NCBI RefSeq assembly: GCF_900091495.1
Contig: NZ_LT607413.1
Location: 7,447,501-7,511,500, forward strand
Length of the DNA stretch: 64,000 nucleotides
From: Micromonospora echinospora
GTDB taxonomy: Bacteria; Actinomycetota; Actinomycetes; Mycobacteriales; Micromonosporaceae
Reading direction: 5' to 3'
Shown: positions 39,516 through 52,187 of the stretch, one piece after another
How the letters are laid out: every line of letters starts with the position of its first letter
How positions within the stretch are numbered: position 1 is the stretch's first letter
Made by a program: the position numbers and the translations under genes
Notes under the pieces: generated by a model
Database searches by the model: none
What the model saw: the letters and a program-made list of their open reading frames with translations, nothing else
What the model was told of the DNA's origin: nothing

Positions 39516-41504
39516 TCAGAACAGCTCCAGCGGGTCCACCTGTACCCGGACCGGGTCGGCGGCCTTGCGGGCGGCGCGGACCCCGGCCGCGACGTGCAGC
39601 GCCTCCGCGAGCGCGGCGGCCCGCGACCGGGGCACCCGGATCAGCATCCGTTCCCGGTCGTCGTCGGCCGGGACCGGACCGAGCACCTCGGCCTGCTCGG
39701 GAAGGCGCGCCTCGGCGAGCAGCTCGGCCACGGCCGGGGCCGTACCGGTGACGCTCGCCATCCGCACCGCCGGCGGGAACCCCAGCTCCCGTCGCTCGGC
39801 CAGCTCCCGGGCGGCGAACCAGGCCGGGTCCCAGCGCAGCAGCGCCTGCACCGGGGCGAGCCCGCCGTCGGCGACCACCACCACCCGACCGCCGGCGGTC
39901 GCCGGCCGGGCCAGCGCCGCTGCGGCCAGCCACCGCCGCAGCGCCTCCTCGCCGGCCCGCAGGTCGGCCCGGGTGAGCAGGGCCCAGGAGTCCAGCAGCA
40001 GCACCGCGCCGAAGCCACCGTCGGCGACCGGCTCGGCGCCGGGGGTGGCCACCACGAGGCCCGCGCCGCCGGGCACCCGGGTGAGCACCTCCTCCCGCCC
40101 GGAGGTGCGCACCGGCACCCCGGGGAAGGCCCGACCCAGCTCCTCGGCGGTCCGCCGGGCGCCGACCACCGCGGCCCGCAGCCGTCGACCGCCGCACTCC
40201 GGGCAGGCGTACGCGGCGCTGACCCGGCCGCACCAGCGGCAGACCGGTGTCCCCCGGGCGGAGGGCAGCGCGAGCGGCCCCGCGCAGTGCGGGCACCGGG
40301 CCGGGGCCCGGCAGTCGGCGCAGGAGACCGAGGGCAGGTAACCACGGCGGGGCACCTGGACCAGCACCGGCGCGTCGGCGCGCAACGCGTCCCGTGCGGT
40401 GGTCCAGGCCAGGCTGGGCAGCCGGGCGGTGGCGGCGCCCGGGTCACGGGCCAGTTGCGGGTCGTCGCCGGTCGGCGCGACGGCCGGGGTACGCGCCCGT
40501 ACCGTGGCCCGGTCCGGGACCACCTCCCGCGCCCAGCCGGTCTCCACCAGCAGTTGCGCCTCGGCGGTCCGGGCGTGCCCGCCGACCAGGGCGGCGGCCC
40601 CACCGAGCTGGGCGCGGGTGAGCAGCACCTCGCGGGCGTGCGGGTACGGTGACCGGGGCTCGGCGTGCAGGTCGTCGCCGTCGTCCCAGATCGCCACCAG
40701 GCCGAGTCGCTCCACCGGGGCGAACATCGCCGCGCGGGTGCCGATGACCACCGGCACCCGGCCCCGGCGGGCGGCGAGGAAGGCCCGGTAGCGGCGGGCC
40801 GGACCGAGGGCGGCGGAGAGCCGGACGTGCCGGTCCGGGCCGAGCGCCCCGGTCAGCGCCGCGTCGAGCCGGTCCAGGTCGCGGGCGTCGGCGACCACCG
40901 CGACCACGCCCCGGCCACCGCGTACGGTGGCCGCCGCCGCCTCGGCGACGCGGGCCGGCCAGTCCTCCCCCGGCAGCGCGGACCAGACCGCGCGGGGGGC
41001 CCGGCCGTCGGCGAGCGCCCGCAGGAAGCCCGGCCCGGCCGGGTACGCGCCCCAGCCGTCCGCACCGGTGGGCGGATCCGGCACGGCGGGCCCGGTCGTG
41101 CTGCGCGGGATGCGCGGGGTCCGGGCCTCGTCGGCCGGGACGTCAGCGGGCGGGACGTCGGCGGGCGTGGGCTCCTCGGGCGGGGTCTCCTTCTCCACCC
41201 GGGCGTGCCGGGGCGGCACCGCGAGGCGGAGCACGTCGGCGAGGCTGCCGGCGTACCGGTCGGCGACCGCCCGGGCCAGCCGGGCGATCTCGGGCGCCAG
41301 CACCGGTTCCGGCGAGACGAGCTTCTCCAGGTACGCCAGCCGGCCGGCGTGCCCGGACCGCTCGGTCCGCTCCAGCAGCCAGCCGTCGACGAGTTGGCCG
41401 GCGAAGCGGACCTTCACCCGGGTCCCGGGCACCGCCGTCGCGGCCAGTTCGGCGGGGACCAGGTAGTCGAAGGGCCGGTCCAGGTGGGCCAGGGGCACGT
41501 CCAC
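39516..41504 (-). CDS. priA: PriA-like primosomal protein N' (probable, ATPase-deficient actinobacterial type)
   Basis: Replication-restart DNA-binding protein. 662 residues: an N-terminal 3'-end-binding domain (VDVPLAHLDRPFDYLVPAEL), a degenerate helicase region without recognisable Walker A or DEAD motifs (WDDGDD stands at the Walker B position), and the cysteine-rich zinc domain (SCADCRAPARCPHCAGPL, then CRWCGRVSAAYACPECGG). Actinobacterial PriA proteins commonly lack ATPase motifs. GTG at 41504 has no clear ribosome site and leaves the N-terminus a little short; the frame stays open upstream to the metK stop, where a CTG after GGAG could extend it by about 20 residues. Confidence 0.85.
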   Translation of the reverse strand: MDVPLAHLDRPFDYLVPAELAATAVPGTRVKVRFAGQLVDGWLLERTERSGHAGRLAYLEKLVSPEPVLAPEIARLARAVADRYAGSLADVLRLAVPPRHARVEKETPPEEPTPADVPPADVPADEARTPRIPRSTTGPAVPDPPTGADGWGAYPAGPGFLRALADGRAPRAVWSALPGEDWPARVAEAAAATVRGGRGVVAVVADARDLDRLDAALTGALGPDRHVRLSAALGPARRYRAFLAARRGRVPVVIGTRAAMFAPVERLGLVAIWDDGDDLHAEPRSPYPHAREVLLTRAQLGGAAALVGGHARTAEAQLLVETGWAREVVPDRATVRARTPAVAPTGDDPQLARDPGAATARLPSLAWTTARDALRADAPVLVQVPRRGYLPSVSCADCRAPARCPHCAGPLALPSARGTPVCRWCGRVSAAYACPECGGRRLRAAVVGARRTAEELGRAFPGVPVRTSGREEVLTRVPGGAGLVVATPGAEPVADGGFGAVLLLDSWALLTRADLRAGEEALRRWLAAAALARPATAGGRVVVVADGGLAPVQALLRWDPAWFAARELAERRELGFPPAVRMASVTGTAPAVAELLAEARLPEQAEVLGPVPADDDRERMLIRVPRSRAAALAEALHVAAGVRAARKAADPVRVQVDPLELF

Positions 41505-41563
41505 GCAGACACGAGCGACCGGCGACCCGTCAGCGGGTCGCCGGTCGGTGTGCCTGCTGGGGG

Positions 41564-42757
41564 TCAGGCTCCTGCGGCCGACTTGAGGTCGGCGGCGCGG
41601 TCGGTGTTCTCCCAGGTCAGTTCGGGTAGGTCCCGGCCGAAGTGGCCGTACGCGGCGGTCTGCCGGTAGATCGGCCGGAGCAGGTCCAGGTCCCGGATGA
41701 TCGCCGCGGGACGCAGGTCGAACACCTCGTTCACGGCCTTCTCGATCCGCTCGACCGGCACGTTCTCCGTGCCGAACGTCTCGATGAACAAACTCACCGG
41801 ATGCGCCTTACCGATCGCGTAGGCGACCTGCGTCTCACAGCGCTCCGCCAACCCGGCGGCGACCACGTTCTTCGCCACCCACCGCATCGCATAAGCCGCC
41901 GACCGGTCGACCTTCGAGGGGTCCTTACCGGAGAACGCCCCACCACCGTGCCGGGCGTACCCACCGTAGGTGTCCACGATGATCTTCCGACCGGTCAGGC
42001 CGGCGTCACCCATCGGCCCACCGATCTCGAACCGACCCGTCGGGTTCACCAACAACCGGTACCCGTCAGTGTCCAACCCCAGGCCCTCGACCTCGGGGGC
42101 GATCACATGGTCCCGCACGTCCGGCGTCAACAACGACTCCAGACTGATGTCCGCCGCATGCTGCGAGGAGACGACCACCGTGTTCAGACGGACCGGCCGC
42201 AAACCCTCGTACTCGATGGTCACCTGCGTCTTACCGTCCGGACGCAGATACGGAATCGTCCCGTCCTTCCGCACCGCCGACAACCGCCGCGCCAACCGAT
42301 GCGCGAGAGCGATCGGCAGGGGCATCAACTCCGGGGTCTCCGCACACGCGAACCCGAACATCATGCCCTGATCCCCGGCGCCCTGCGCATCCAACGCCGA
42401 CTCCGACGAACCCGTCCGCAACTCGAACGCGTTGTCCACACCCTGCGCGATATCCGGCGACTGCGCCCCGATCGACACACTCACCCCACACGACGCCCCG
42501 TCGAACCCCTTCCGCGACGAGTCATAGCCGATCCCCAGGATCGTCTCCCGCACGATCGCCGGAATGTCCGCGTACGCCTTCGTGGTCACCTCACCCGCGA
42601 CGTGCACCTGCCCCGTCGTGATCAACGTCTCCACCGCGACCCGCGAACGCGGATCCTGACTCAACAACGCATCCAGAATCCCATCACTGATCTGATCAGC
42701 GATCTTGTCCGGGTGGCCCTCCGTGACCGACTCGGACGTGAACAGGCGGCGTGTCAC
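41564..42757 (-). CDS. metK: S-adenosylmethionine synthetase (complete copy)
   Basis: Makes SAM from methionine and ATP. 397 residues with the three-domain MAT fold: [19 protein letters not shown] (ATP), [10 protein letters not shown] signature 1 and [16 protein letters not shown] signature 2. TAGGAG precedes the GTG. From codon 5 through at least codon 188 the DNA is identical to the second metK beginning at 63436 on the other strand. Codon use in the same region is richer in T/A third positions (for example TTG, AGT, CGT) than neighbouring genes, whereas the last 70 or so codons return to the usual GC-rich pattern, suggesting a mosaic history. Confidence 0.98.
   Translation of the reverse strand: MTRRLFTSESVTEGHPDKIADQISDGILDALLSQDPRSRVAVETLITTGQVHVAGEVTTKAYADIPAIVRETILGIGYDSSRKGFDGASCGVSVSIGAQSPDIAQGVDNAFELRTGSSESALDAQGAGDQGMMFGFACAETPELMPLPIALAHRLARRLSAVRKDGTIPYLRPDGKTQVTIEYEGLRPVRLNTVVVSSQHAADISLESLLTPDVRDHVIAPEVEGLGLDTDGYRLLVNPTGRFEIGGPMGDAGLTGRKIIVDTYGGYARHGGGAFSGKDPSKVDRSAAYAMRWVAKNVVAAGLAERCETQVAYAIGKAHPVSLFIETFGTENVPVERIEKAVNEVFDLRPAAIIRDLDLLRPIYRQTAAYGHFGRDLPELTWENTDRAADLKSAAGA
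42193..42745 (-). repeat. Inverted repeat arm 1 (metK copy 1)
   Basis: 553 bp identical, in inverted orientation, to 63448-64000. The repeat begins at codon 5 of metK; the first codons and upstream regions differ. The true end lies beyond the window on the other arm, so the length is a minimum. Confidence 0.97.
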
Positions 42758-42792
42758 GGCACTCCTAAGTTGTGAAGGGGTCGTTCCGCGGC

Positions 42793-42798
42793 AGTGTA
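42793..42798 (-). promoter_or_regulatory. Possible -10 element of metK copy 1
   Basis: TACACT on the minus strand lies 35 nt upstream of the metK GTG. The matching -35 (CCCACA, 17 bp away) is poor, so this is tentative. No SAM riboswitch is visible between metK and coaBC. Confidence 0.3.
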
Positions 42799-42833
42799 GT
42801 CATTACCGCCCATCGTGTGGGGTGCTCTCCGGA

Positions 42834-44042
42834 TCACACAGGGGTCGTGAGCCGGGGCACCACGAGATCCCAGACGTCGTCGGCCAGGTCCTCCTTGGTG
42901 CGTTCCGGGATCACCCGGGTCGAACCGTCCGCACCGACGACGGTCGCCGCGTTCGTCTCGGCGCCGAAGACCTTGTCCACGCCGACCTCATTGATCACGA
43001 TGAGGTCCGCGCGCTTGCGGGCGAGCTTCGCCCGGCCGTTGGCCTCCGCGTCGCCGGTCTCGGCGGCGAACACCACCAGCACCTGTCCCGCCCGACGGCG
43101 CCCACCCCACTCCGCGGCGATGTCCGGGTTGGTCACCAGCTCGATGGTGGGGGCGCCGCCGTCCTCCGACTTCTTGATTTTGCCAGGCGCGTAGGTCGCC
43201 GGACGGAAATCGGCCGGAGCCGCCGCCATCACCACCACGTCGGCCGTCTCGGCCGCCGCCAGGGTGGCCGTGCGCAGCTCCTCGGTGGTGCCGACCCGGA
43301 CCAGGTCCACCCCGGCGGGGTCGGGGAGCGAGACGTTGGCGGCGATCAGGGTCACCCGGGCGCCCCGGGCGACGGCGGCGCGGGCGAAGGCGTACCCCTG
43401 TTTGCCGGAGGACCGGTTGCCGAGGAAGCGCACCGGGTCGAGCGGCTCACGGGTGCCGCCGGCGGTGACCACCACCCGACGTCCGGCCAGGTCGGCGGGG
43501 GCGTCGGAACCCCGGCGCAGCGCGCGCCGCGCCACCGCGAAGATCTCGGCCGGGTCGGGCAGGCGGCCCTTGCCACTGTCGGCACCGGTCAACCGGCCGA
43601 CCGCCGGCTCGATCACCAGGACGCCCCGGGCACGCAGGGTGGCCACGTTCGCCACGGTGGCCGGGTTCTCCCACATCTCGGTGTGCATCGCCGGAGCGAG
43701 CACCACCGGGCAGCGCGCGGTCAGCAGGGTGTTGGTGAGCAGGTCGTCGGCGAGCCCGTGGGCCGCCTTGGCCAGCAGGTCGGCGGTGGTCGGCGCGACC
43801 ACGACCAGGTCGGCCCGCTGACCGAGACGGACGTGCGGCACCTCGTGCACGTCCGTCCAGACGTCGTCGGCCACCGGTTGACCGGAGAGTGCCGCCCAGG
43901 TCGGCGCCCCGACGAAGCGGAGCGCCGACGCGGTCGGCACGACCCGGACCCGGTGGCCCGACTCGGTGAAGAGCCTCAGCAGCTCACATGCCTTGTAGGC
44001 GGCGATGCCGCCACCGACCCCGAGGACGATCTCGGCGGACAT
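42834..44042 (-). CDS. coaBC: Bifunctional phosphopantothenoylcysteine decarboxylase / phosphopantothenate-cysteine ligase
   Basis: Two consecutive steps of coenzyme A synthesis. 402 residues. The CoaC half (about 1-180) has LGVGGGIAAYKACELLR, the FMN-site VVAPTTADLLAKAAHGLADDLL and APAMHTEMWENPA. The CoaB half (about 185-402) has VVVTAGGTREPLDPVRFLGNRSSG, the dimer and CTP region, and KIKKSE with the Lys-x-Lys pair of the CoaB active site. It follows rpoZ by 15 bp and is 77 bp from metK, a conserved actinobacterial neighbourhood. Confidence 0.96.
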   Translation of the reverse strand: MSAEIVLGVGGGIAAYKACELLRLFTESGHRVRVVPTASALRFVGAPTWAALSGQPVADDVWTDVHEVPHVRLGQRADLVVVAPTTADLLAKAAHGLADDLLTNTLLTARCPVVLAPAMHTEMWENPATVANVATLRARGVLVIEPAVGRLTGADSGKGRLPDPAEIFAVARRALRRGSDAPADLAGRRVVVTAGGTREPLDPVRFLGNRSSGKQGYAFARAAVARGARVTLIAANVSLPDPAGVDLVRVGTTEELRTATLAAAETADVVVMAAAPADFRPATYAPGKIKKSEDGGAPTIELVTNPDIAAEWGGRRRAGQVLVVFAAETGDAEANGRAKLARKRADLIVINEVGVDKVFGAETNAATVVGADGSTRVIPERTKEDLADDVWDLVVPRLTTPV

Positions 44043-44057
44043 CGGCGCGGGGGCGGG

Positions 44058-44321
44058 TTAGGGCTGGTCGGTCGGCTCGGCGGTGAGCAGACCGGCGTTG
44101 ATCTCGCGCATCGCGATCGAGAGCGGCTTCTCCTGGGGGGTGGTCTCCACGAGCGGGCCGACGTACTCCAGCAGGCCCTCACCGAGCTGGCTGTAGTAGG
44201 CGTTGACCTGACGGGCGCGCTTGGCGGCGAAGATGACCAGCGCGTACTTCGAGGAGGTCTTCTCCAGCAGCTCGTCGATCGGCGGGTTGGTGATGCCCTC
44301 GGGGTTGGCGATGGTTCCCAC
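44058..44321 (-). CDS. rpoZ: RNA polymerase omega subunit
   Basis: Small subunit that helps assemble beta-prime into RNA polymerase. 87 residues: [35 protein letters not shown] is the conserved N-terminal helix region and [14 protein letters not shown] the C-terminal one. The GTG start is about 10 nt from GAGG. Order gmk-rpoZ-coaBC-metK is conserved in actinobacteria. Confidence 0.97.
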   Translation of the reverse strand: MGTIANPEGITNPPIDELLEKTSSKYALVIFAAKRARQVNAYYSQLGEGLLEYVGPLVETTPQEKPLSIAMREINAGLLTAEPTDQP

Positions 44322-44370
44322 GAATTTGAACCTCTGCGTCTGAGTGGACCGGCCGGGGCGCGGCGGGCGG

Positions 44371-44904
44371 TCAACCGCGCGGTCTCGGCTGGACCGGTGC
44401 CGGAAAGGACGAACCGAGCAATCCTACCAGCTCGCCCGTGACCCGTTCGAGCAGGTCGTGCCGGAGGGTCAGCTCGAACGCGGCGGCGGTCCGCGCGTCG
44501 GGACGGAAACCGGGCGGGACGAGCAACACCAGACGGGCGTCCGGTTCGACCTCGCGCACGCGCAGCGCGCCGTCCGGGTCGAGCGGGAGGAGGACCGGAC
44601 GCCCGGCGACGAGCCGGGCCCGTACCGGGCGGTGCGGTGTCCCCCGCAGGTACGGTCCGACCCGGCTCCACTCGATCAGTCGCCCTTCGGCGACCAACCG
44701 GGCGAATCCGGCCGGGTCGAGGAAGATCCGGTCCACCCCGTGCACCTCGTGCCCGCGTCGCGGCCGGGTGGTGGCCGGCACGGGCGTCCACGTCGCCGGG
44801 AAACGCGCCCGGACCGCCTCGACCACACTGGCCCGGCCAGCCCCGGAGGGGCCGGCGAGGACAGTCAGCCGAGCCGCCGGGCGCGTCTCGTCAGCCGTGC
44901 TCAC
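44371..44904 (-). CDS. gmk: Guanylate kinase homologue with altered active site
   Basis: In the gmk position (between mihF and rpoZ) and clearly of the family, but only 177 residues against about 200. Walker A reads GPSGAGRAS (18-26), with Arg24 in place of the essential Lys of GxxGxGK. The GMP-binding [13 protein letters not shown] block is kept, but the YGT motif is RGT (87-89), and the LID segment with its paired arginines (RLRGRG-type) is missing: [16 protein letters not shown] follows directly. These changes would be expected to impair catalysis; the protein may be regulatory, or another GMP kinase may exist elsewhere. No frameshift is evident and composition is normal. Confidence 0.8.
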   Translation of the reverse strand: MSTADETRPAARLTVLAGPSGAGRASVVEAVRARFPATWTPVPATTRPRRGHEVHGVDRIFLDPAGFARLVAEGRLIEWSRVGPYLRGTPHRPVRARLVAGRPVLLPLDPDGALRVREVEPDARLVLLVPPGFRPDARTAAAFELTLRHDLLERVTGELVGLLGSSFPAPVQPRPRG

Positions 44905-44930
44905 CGCTTGTTTGTACCCGCTGTCACGGG

Positions 44931-45248
44931 TCAGTTCCCGGCGAACTCTCCAAGCAGAGCCTTGCGCTGCTGGTCACCGAGGCCACGCAGCCGGCGGCTG
45001 TCGGCGATCTTGAGCTTCTCCATGATCTGGGTCGCCCGGATCTTGCCGATGCCCGGCATGGCCTGGAGGACGGCCGAGACCTTCAGCTTGCCCACGACGT
45101 CGTCGGCCTCAGCCCGCTCAAGGACGGAGGCGAGGGTGGTCTTGCCCTGCTTGAGCTGCTCCTTCAGCTCAGCACGGGCCTTGCGGATCTCCGCGGCCTT
45201 CTCCAGCGCGGCCGCGCGCTGCTCAGGGGTAAGTGACGGGAGCGGCAC
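44931..45248 (-). CDS. mihF: Actinobacterial integration host factor (mIHF/sIHF)
   Basis: Nucleoid-associated protein unrelated to E. coli IHF; binds and bends DNA and is essential in mycobacteria. 105 residues: a long N-terminal helix rich in charged residues (LTPEQRAAALEKAAEIRKARAELKEQL) and a helix-two-turn-helix DNA-binding part, MPGIGKIRATQIMEKLKI, close to the Mycobacterium and Streptomyces proteins. GTG at 45248 has GAGGAGA upstream. It is followed by gmk after 26 bp. Confidence 0.95.
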   Translation of the reverse strand: MPLPSLTPEQRAAALEKAAEIRKARAELKEQLKQGKTTLASVLERAEADDVVGKLKVSAVLQAMPGIGKIRATQIMEKLKIADSRRLRGLGDQQRKALLGEFAGN

Positions 45249-45312
45249 CAGTTCTCCTCAGGTCCCTATCGCGGCGGGCGGGACGCACCGCCGCTTCTGT
45301 GAAACGTGGTGT

Positions 45313-45346
45313 CGCTGGGAACCAAAGGGGTCCGTGGTTCCCAGCG
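45313..45346 (-). terminator. Strong hairpin between pyrF and mihF
   Basis: Perfect 12-bp stem (CGCTGGGAACCA against TGGTTCCCAGCG) with a 10-nt loop, 52 bp after the pyrF stop and 65 bp before mihF. It could terminate pyrF transcription or be part of the mihF leader. There is no T-tract directly after it. Confidence 0.5.
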
Positions 45347-45397
45347 CGGGGAAAACTAGCGGTCAGCGGAGCTTTCGGCAACGTGGACGCGCGCTCG

Positions 45398-46264
45398 TCA
45401 CCGCGTGGTGACCGACCCGTCAGTCAGTTTTTCCGCGCCCAGGGCCCGCCGGCAGTCGGTCAGGACCTGCTCGGCCGCCACCCGCAGCGCGGCCGGATCG
45501 GGGCCGGCGGAGAGCACCTGACGGGAGTACGACGGCAGCACCGCAGAGAGTGCGGAGCCGAAGACGGTACGCAGATCCGCCGCCGTGCCGCCCTGCGCGC
45601 CGAGCCCCGGAGCGAGCAGCGGACCGTGGACCCGGGAGAGGTCGTGACCGGTGTCGCCGATCGTCGCCCCGACCACCAGCCCGACGCTGCCGAGCGGCTC
45701 CGCACCGGCATTGAGCTGCGCAATCTCGTCGATGACCGTCTGTGCGACGGTGCGCCCGTCCGCGCTCCGCGCGCGTTGCACCGCACCGCCCTCGGGGTTG
45801 GAGGTCAGCGCCAACACGAAGACGCCGCCGCCGTGCCGGGCCGCCGTGTCGAACATCGGGGCCAGTGAACCTACTCCCAGGTAGGGGCTCGCCGTGACCG
45901 CGTCGACATACAGCGGGCTGGATGGATCGAGGTACGCGTCGGCGTACGCGGCGACGGTCGACCCGATGTCGCCCCGCTTGACGTCGAGAAGAACGAGCGC
46001 GCCAGCTTCCCGCAACTGTCGGATAGTTGACTCAAGCACGGCCACTCCCCGGGAGCCGTATCGCTCGAAGAAGGCCGACTGTGGCTTGACCACCGCAACC
46101 CGGTCACCGAGGGCTTCCGTGACGGTCCGGGTGAACCGGTCGAGACCGGATACGTCGTCCGGCAGACCCCAGCGGGCCAGCAGTCCGGGGTGCGGGTCGA
46201 TCCCCACGCAGAGCGGCCCACGTTCCCGCATCGCCCGGTGCAGCCGGGCTCCGAAGCTCTCCAT
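45398..46264 (-). CDS. pyrF: Orotidine 5'-phosphate decarboxylase, type 2
   Basis: Last step of UMP synthesis. 288 residues, the longer type 2 form. The catalytic tetrad lies in LVLLDVKRGDIGSTVAAYADAYL (K-x-x-D), and CVGIDPHPGLLARWGL near the start holds a substrate Asp. NPEGGAVQRAR and GATIGDTGHDL are further family segments. The start ATG is preceded by GAGAGGG. It is separated from the rest of the pyr genes by bioA. Confidence 0.96.
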   Translation of the reverse strand: MESFGARLHRAMRERGPLCVGIDPHPGLLARWGLPDDVSGLDRFTRTVTEALGDRVAVVKPQSAFFERYGSRGVAVLESTIRQLREAGALVLLDVKRGDIGSTVAAYADAYLDPSSPLYVDAVTASPYLGVGSLAPMFDTAARHGGGVFVLALTSNPEGGAVQRARSADGRTVAQTVIDEIAQLNAGAEPLGSVGLVVGATIGDTGHDLSRVHGPLLAPGLGAQGGTAADLRTVFGSALSAVLPSYSRQVLSAGPDPAALRVAAEQVLTDCRRALGAEKLTDGSVTTR

Positions 46265-46402
46265 CTGTCCCTCTCCCTCTCCTGTCCCGCCCTTTGCGGG
46301 CGGCCTGTCGGTCCACCGTCGCCGCGACGGCGTCACGCAGCCGTACACCCACCCCGTGCCACCTTCGGCCGTCCACGTGGCGGTCAGGGCCCCTGGCGTC
46401 CA

Positions 46403-47692
46403 CTACGGACGGTGGGTTCGGCCCGCCGCCACCGCGGCGGCGATGCCCGCGGTGATCCGGCCCAGGTCCGCGTCGTCGGTCAGGTACGGCGGCATGGTGT
46501 AGACCAGGTCGCGGAACGGACGCAGCCAGACCCCCTCGGCGACCGCGGCGGCGGTCGCCGCCGGCAGGTCCACCTCGTGGTCGAGTTGCACCACCCCGAT
46601 CGCGCCGAGCACCCGGACGTCACGCACCCCGGCAGCGCCCCGCAACGGCGCCAGTCCGGTCCGTAACGCCCGCTCCACCCTGGACACCTCGCCGGCCCAG
46701 TCTCCGGCCCGCAGCAGCCCGATGGAGGCGTTCGCGACCGCACAGGCGAGCGGGTTGCCCATGAACGTCGGGCCGTGCGCCAGCACGCCGTCGGCGGAGA
46801 CGCCCCGGGCGATCTCGGCGGTGCAGAGCGTGGCGGCCAGGGTCAGGTAGCCGCCGGTGAGCGCCTTGCCGACGCAGAGCACATCCGGGCTGACCCCGGC
46901 GTGCTCGGCGGCGAACATCGTCCCGGTCCGGCCGAACCCGGTGGCGATCTCGTCGAAGACGAGCAGGATCCCGTGGGCACGGGTCACCTCGCGCAGCACC
47001 CGCAGGTAGTGCGGGTTGTGGAACCGCATCCCGCCGGCCCCCTGCACCACCGGCTCGACGATCACCGCCGCCAGTTCGTGCGCGTGCCGTTCGACCGTGT
47101 CGACCAGCGCCGCCTCGTACGCCGGGTCGACCGGGCTGTCGAAGTCGCCCGGCGGGGCGGGGGCGAAGACCTGGCGGGGCAGCACCCCGCTCCAGAGGTG
47201 GTGCATGCCCCCCTCCGGATCGCAGACGCTCATCGGGTGGAACGTGTCCCCGTGGTAGCCGCCCCGCCACGTGCCGAGCCGGTGCCGTTCCGGGCGTCCG
47301 GTGGCGCGCTGGTACTGCAGGCACATCTTCACCGCGACCTCGACGGCGACCGACCCGGAGTCGCAGAGGAACACCCGCTCCAGGCCGGGCGGAGCCAGCT
47401 CGACCAGGGTGCCCGCCAGCCGGACCGCCGGCTCGTGGGTCAGCCCGCCGAACATCACGTGGCTCATCCGGCCGAGCTGGTCGACCACCGCCGCGTCGAG
47501 CACCGGGTGCCGGTAGCCGTGGATCGCCGCCCACCAGGACGACATCCCGTCGACCAGTTCGCGCCCGTCGGCCAGGCGCAGCCGTACCCCCCGCGCGCTC
47601 TCGACCACGTACGGCGGCACGGCCGGCGGCAGCGGCGCGTACGGGTGCCACACGTGTTCCCGGTCTCCGGCCAGGATCTCCTCCGGCGTCAC
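46403..47692 (-). CDS. bioA: Adenosylmethionine-8-amino-7-oxononanoate aminotransferase
   Basis: PLP enzyme of biotin synthesis that uses SAM as amino donor to make DAPA. 429 residues: HVWHPYAPL near the start and [15 protein letters not shown] are BioA-specific; [11 protein letters not shown] binds PLP phosphate; [19 protein letters not shown] is the aminotransferase block; the PLP lysine is in [14 protein letters not shown]. No other bio gene is nearby, and the gene is inserted between pyrD and pyrF. A SAM synthetase gene lies 4 kb away. Confidence 0.95.
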   Translation of the reverse strand: MTPEEILAGDREHVWHPYAPLPPAVPPYVVESARGVRLRLADGRELVDGMSSWWAAIHGYRHPVLDAAVVDQLGRMSHVMFGGLTHEPAVRLAGTLVELAPPGLERVFLCDSGSVAVEVAVKMCLQYQRATGRPERHRLGTWRGGYHGDTFHPMSVCDPEGGMHHLWSGVLPRQVFAPAPPGDFDSPVDPAYEAALVDTVERHAHELAAVIVEPVVQGAGGMRFHNPHYLRVLREVTRAHGILLVFDEIATGFGRTGTMFAAEHAGVSPDVLCVGKALTGGYLTLAATLCTAEIARGVSADGVLAHGPTFMGNPLACAVANASIGLLRAGDWAGEVSRVERALRTGLAPLRGAAGVRDVRVLGAIGVVQLDHEVDLPAATAAAVAEGVWLRPFRDLVYTMPPYLTDDADLGRITAGIAAAVAAGRTHRP

Positions 47693-47746
47693 GGACCTCT
47701 CCGCCTCTCCGGTTCCTCGTGGCGGGCGTGCGGTCGCCCGCGCGAC

Positions 47747-48784
47747 CTAGACCGCCGGGGCGGTGGCGCGGTCCGCGCGGGCGACGGCCCGGACCGCGGC
47801 CCGCACCAGGGCCGGGCCCCGGTAGATGAAACCCGTGTAGAGCTGCACCAGGCTCGCCCCCGCGTCGACCATCCGGGCCGCGTCGTCCGGGTCGACGATG
47901 CCGCCCACCCCGATCACCGGCAGCCGACCGCCGGTCTCCCGGTGCACGAAGGCGACCACCTCCCGGGCCCGGGCGGCGAGCGGACGACCGGAGAGTCCCC
48001 CGGTCTCCGCGCCCCGCGCCCGGTCGCCCGGGGCGAGCCCGTCGCGGGCCAGGGTGGTGTTGGTGGCGATCACCCCGGCCGCGCCCCGGTCCAGACAGAC
48101 CTCCAGCAGTTCGGCGACGGCCGGCTCGGTCAGGTCCGGGGCGATCTTCACCAGCACGGGCTTCTCCCCCACCAGCGCGGCGAGCAGCGCGTCGAGGTGC
48201 TCCCGGTCCTGTAGCGCCCGCAGGCCCGGGGTGTTCGGCGAGGAGACGTTGACCGCGAAGTAGTCGCCGTGGTCCCGCAACGCCCGGTAGGAGGCGAGGT
48301 AGTCCTCCACCGCCTCCTCCAGCGGGGTCACCTTGGACTTGCCGAGCGAGATGCCCAGCGGTACACCGAGCGGACGGCGCAGCGCGGCCAGCCGGGCGGC
48401 GAGCGCCTCGGCTCCGGCGTTGTTGAAGCCCATCCGGTTGACCACGGCCTCGCTGTCACGCAGCCGGAACAACCGGGGCCGGGGGTTGCCCGGCTGCGGG
48501 CGGGCGGTCACCGTGCCGACCTCGACGAAGCCGAAGCCCAGCGCCGGCCAGGCCGGCAACGCCACCCCGTTCTTGTCCATGCCGGCGGCCAGCCCGACCG
48601 GGTTCGGGAACCGCACGCCGAAGACGGTGCGCGGCGCGGACACCGCGTACCGCGCCCGCATCCCGGCGAGCAGCGCCGGCCGTCCGGAGAGGGCGGCGAG
48701 CCGTCGCAGCGTCCACTCGTGCGCCGCCTCGGCGTCGCCGCCCCCGATCCGGAACAGCCCCGGCCGCACCAGCCGCTCGAACAT
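47747..48784 (-). CDS. pyrD: Dihydroorotate dehydrogenase, class 2 (quinone-dependent)
   Basis: Oxidises dihydroorotate to orotate at the membrane, passing electrons to quinone. 345 residues with the N-terminal amphipathic extension ([27 protein letters not shown]) that anchors class 2 enzymes, then the FMN barrel: [38 protein letters not shown] with the catalytic Ser, and [29 protein letters not shown] at 48784 follows GGGAGG; it is 22 bp after carB. Confidence 0.96.
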   Translation of the reverse strand: MFERLVRPGLFRIGGGDAEAAHEWTLRRLAALSGRPALLAGMRARYAVSAPRTVFGVRFPNPVGLAAGMDKNGVALPAWPALGFGFVEVGTVTARPQPGNPRPRLFRLRDSEAVVNRMGFNNAGAEALAARLAALRRPLGVPLGISLGKSKVTPLEEAVEDYLASYRALRDHGDYFAVNVSSPNTPGLRALQDREHLDALLAALVGEKPVLVKIAPDLTEPAVAELLEVCLDRGAAGVIATNTTLARDGLAPGDRARGAETGGLSGRPLAARAREVVAFVHRETGGRLPVIGVGGIVDPDDAARMVDAGASLVQLYTGFIYRGPALVRAAVRAVARADRATAPAV

Positions 48785-48806
48785 CACGCCTCCCACCGGT
48801 ACGCGG

Positions 48807-52179
<3,373 letters not shown>

Positions 52180-52187
<8 letters not shown>

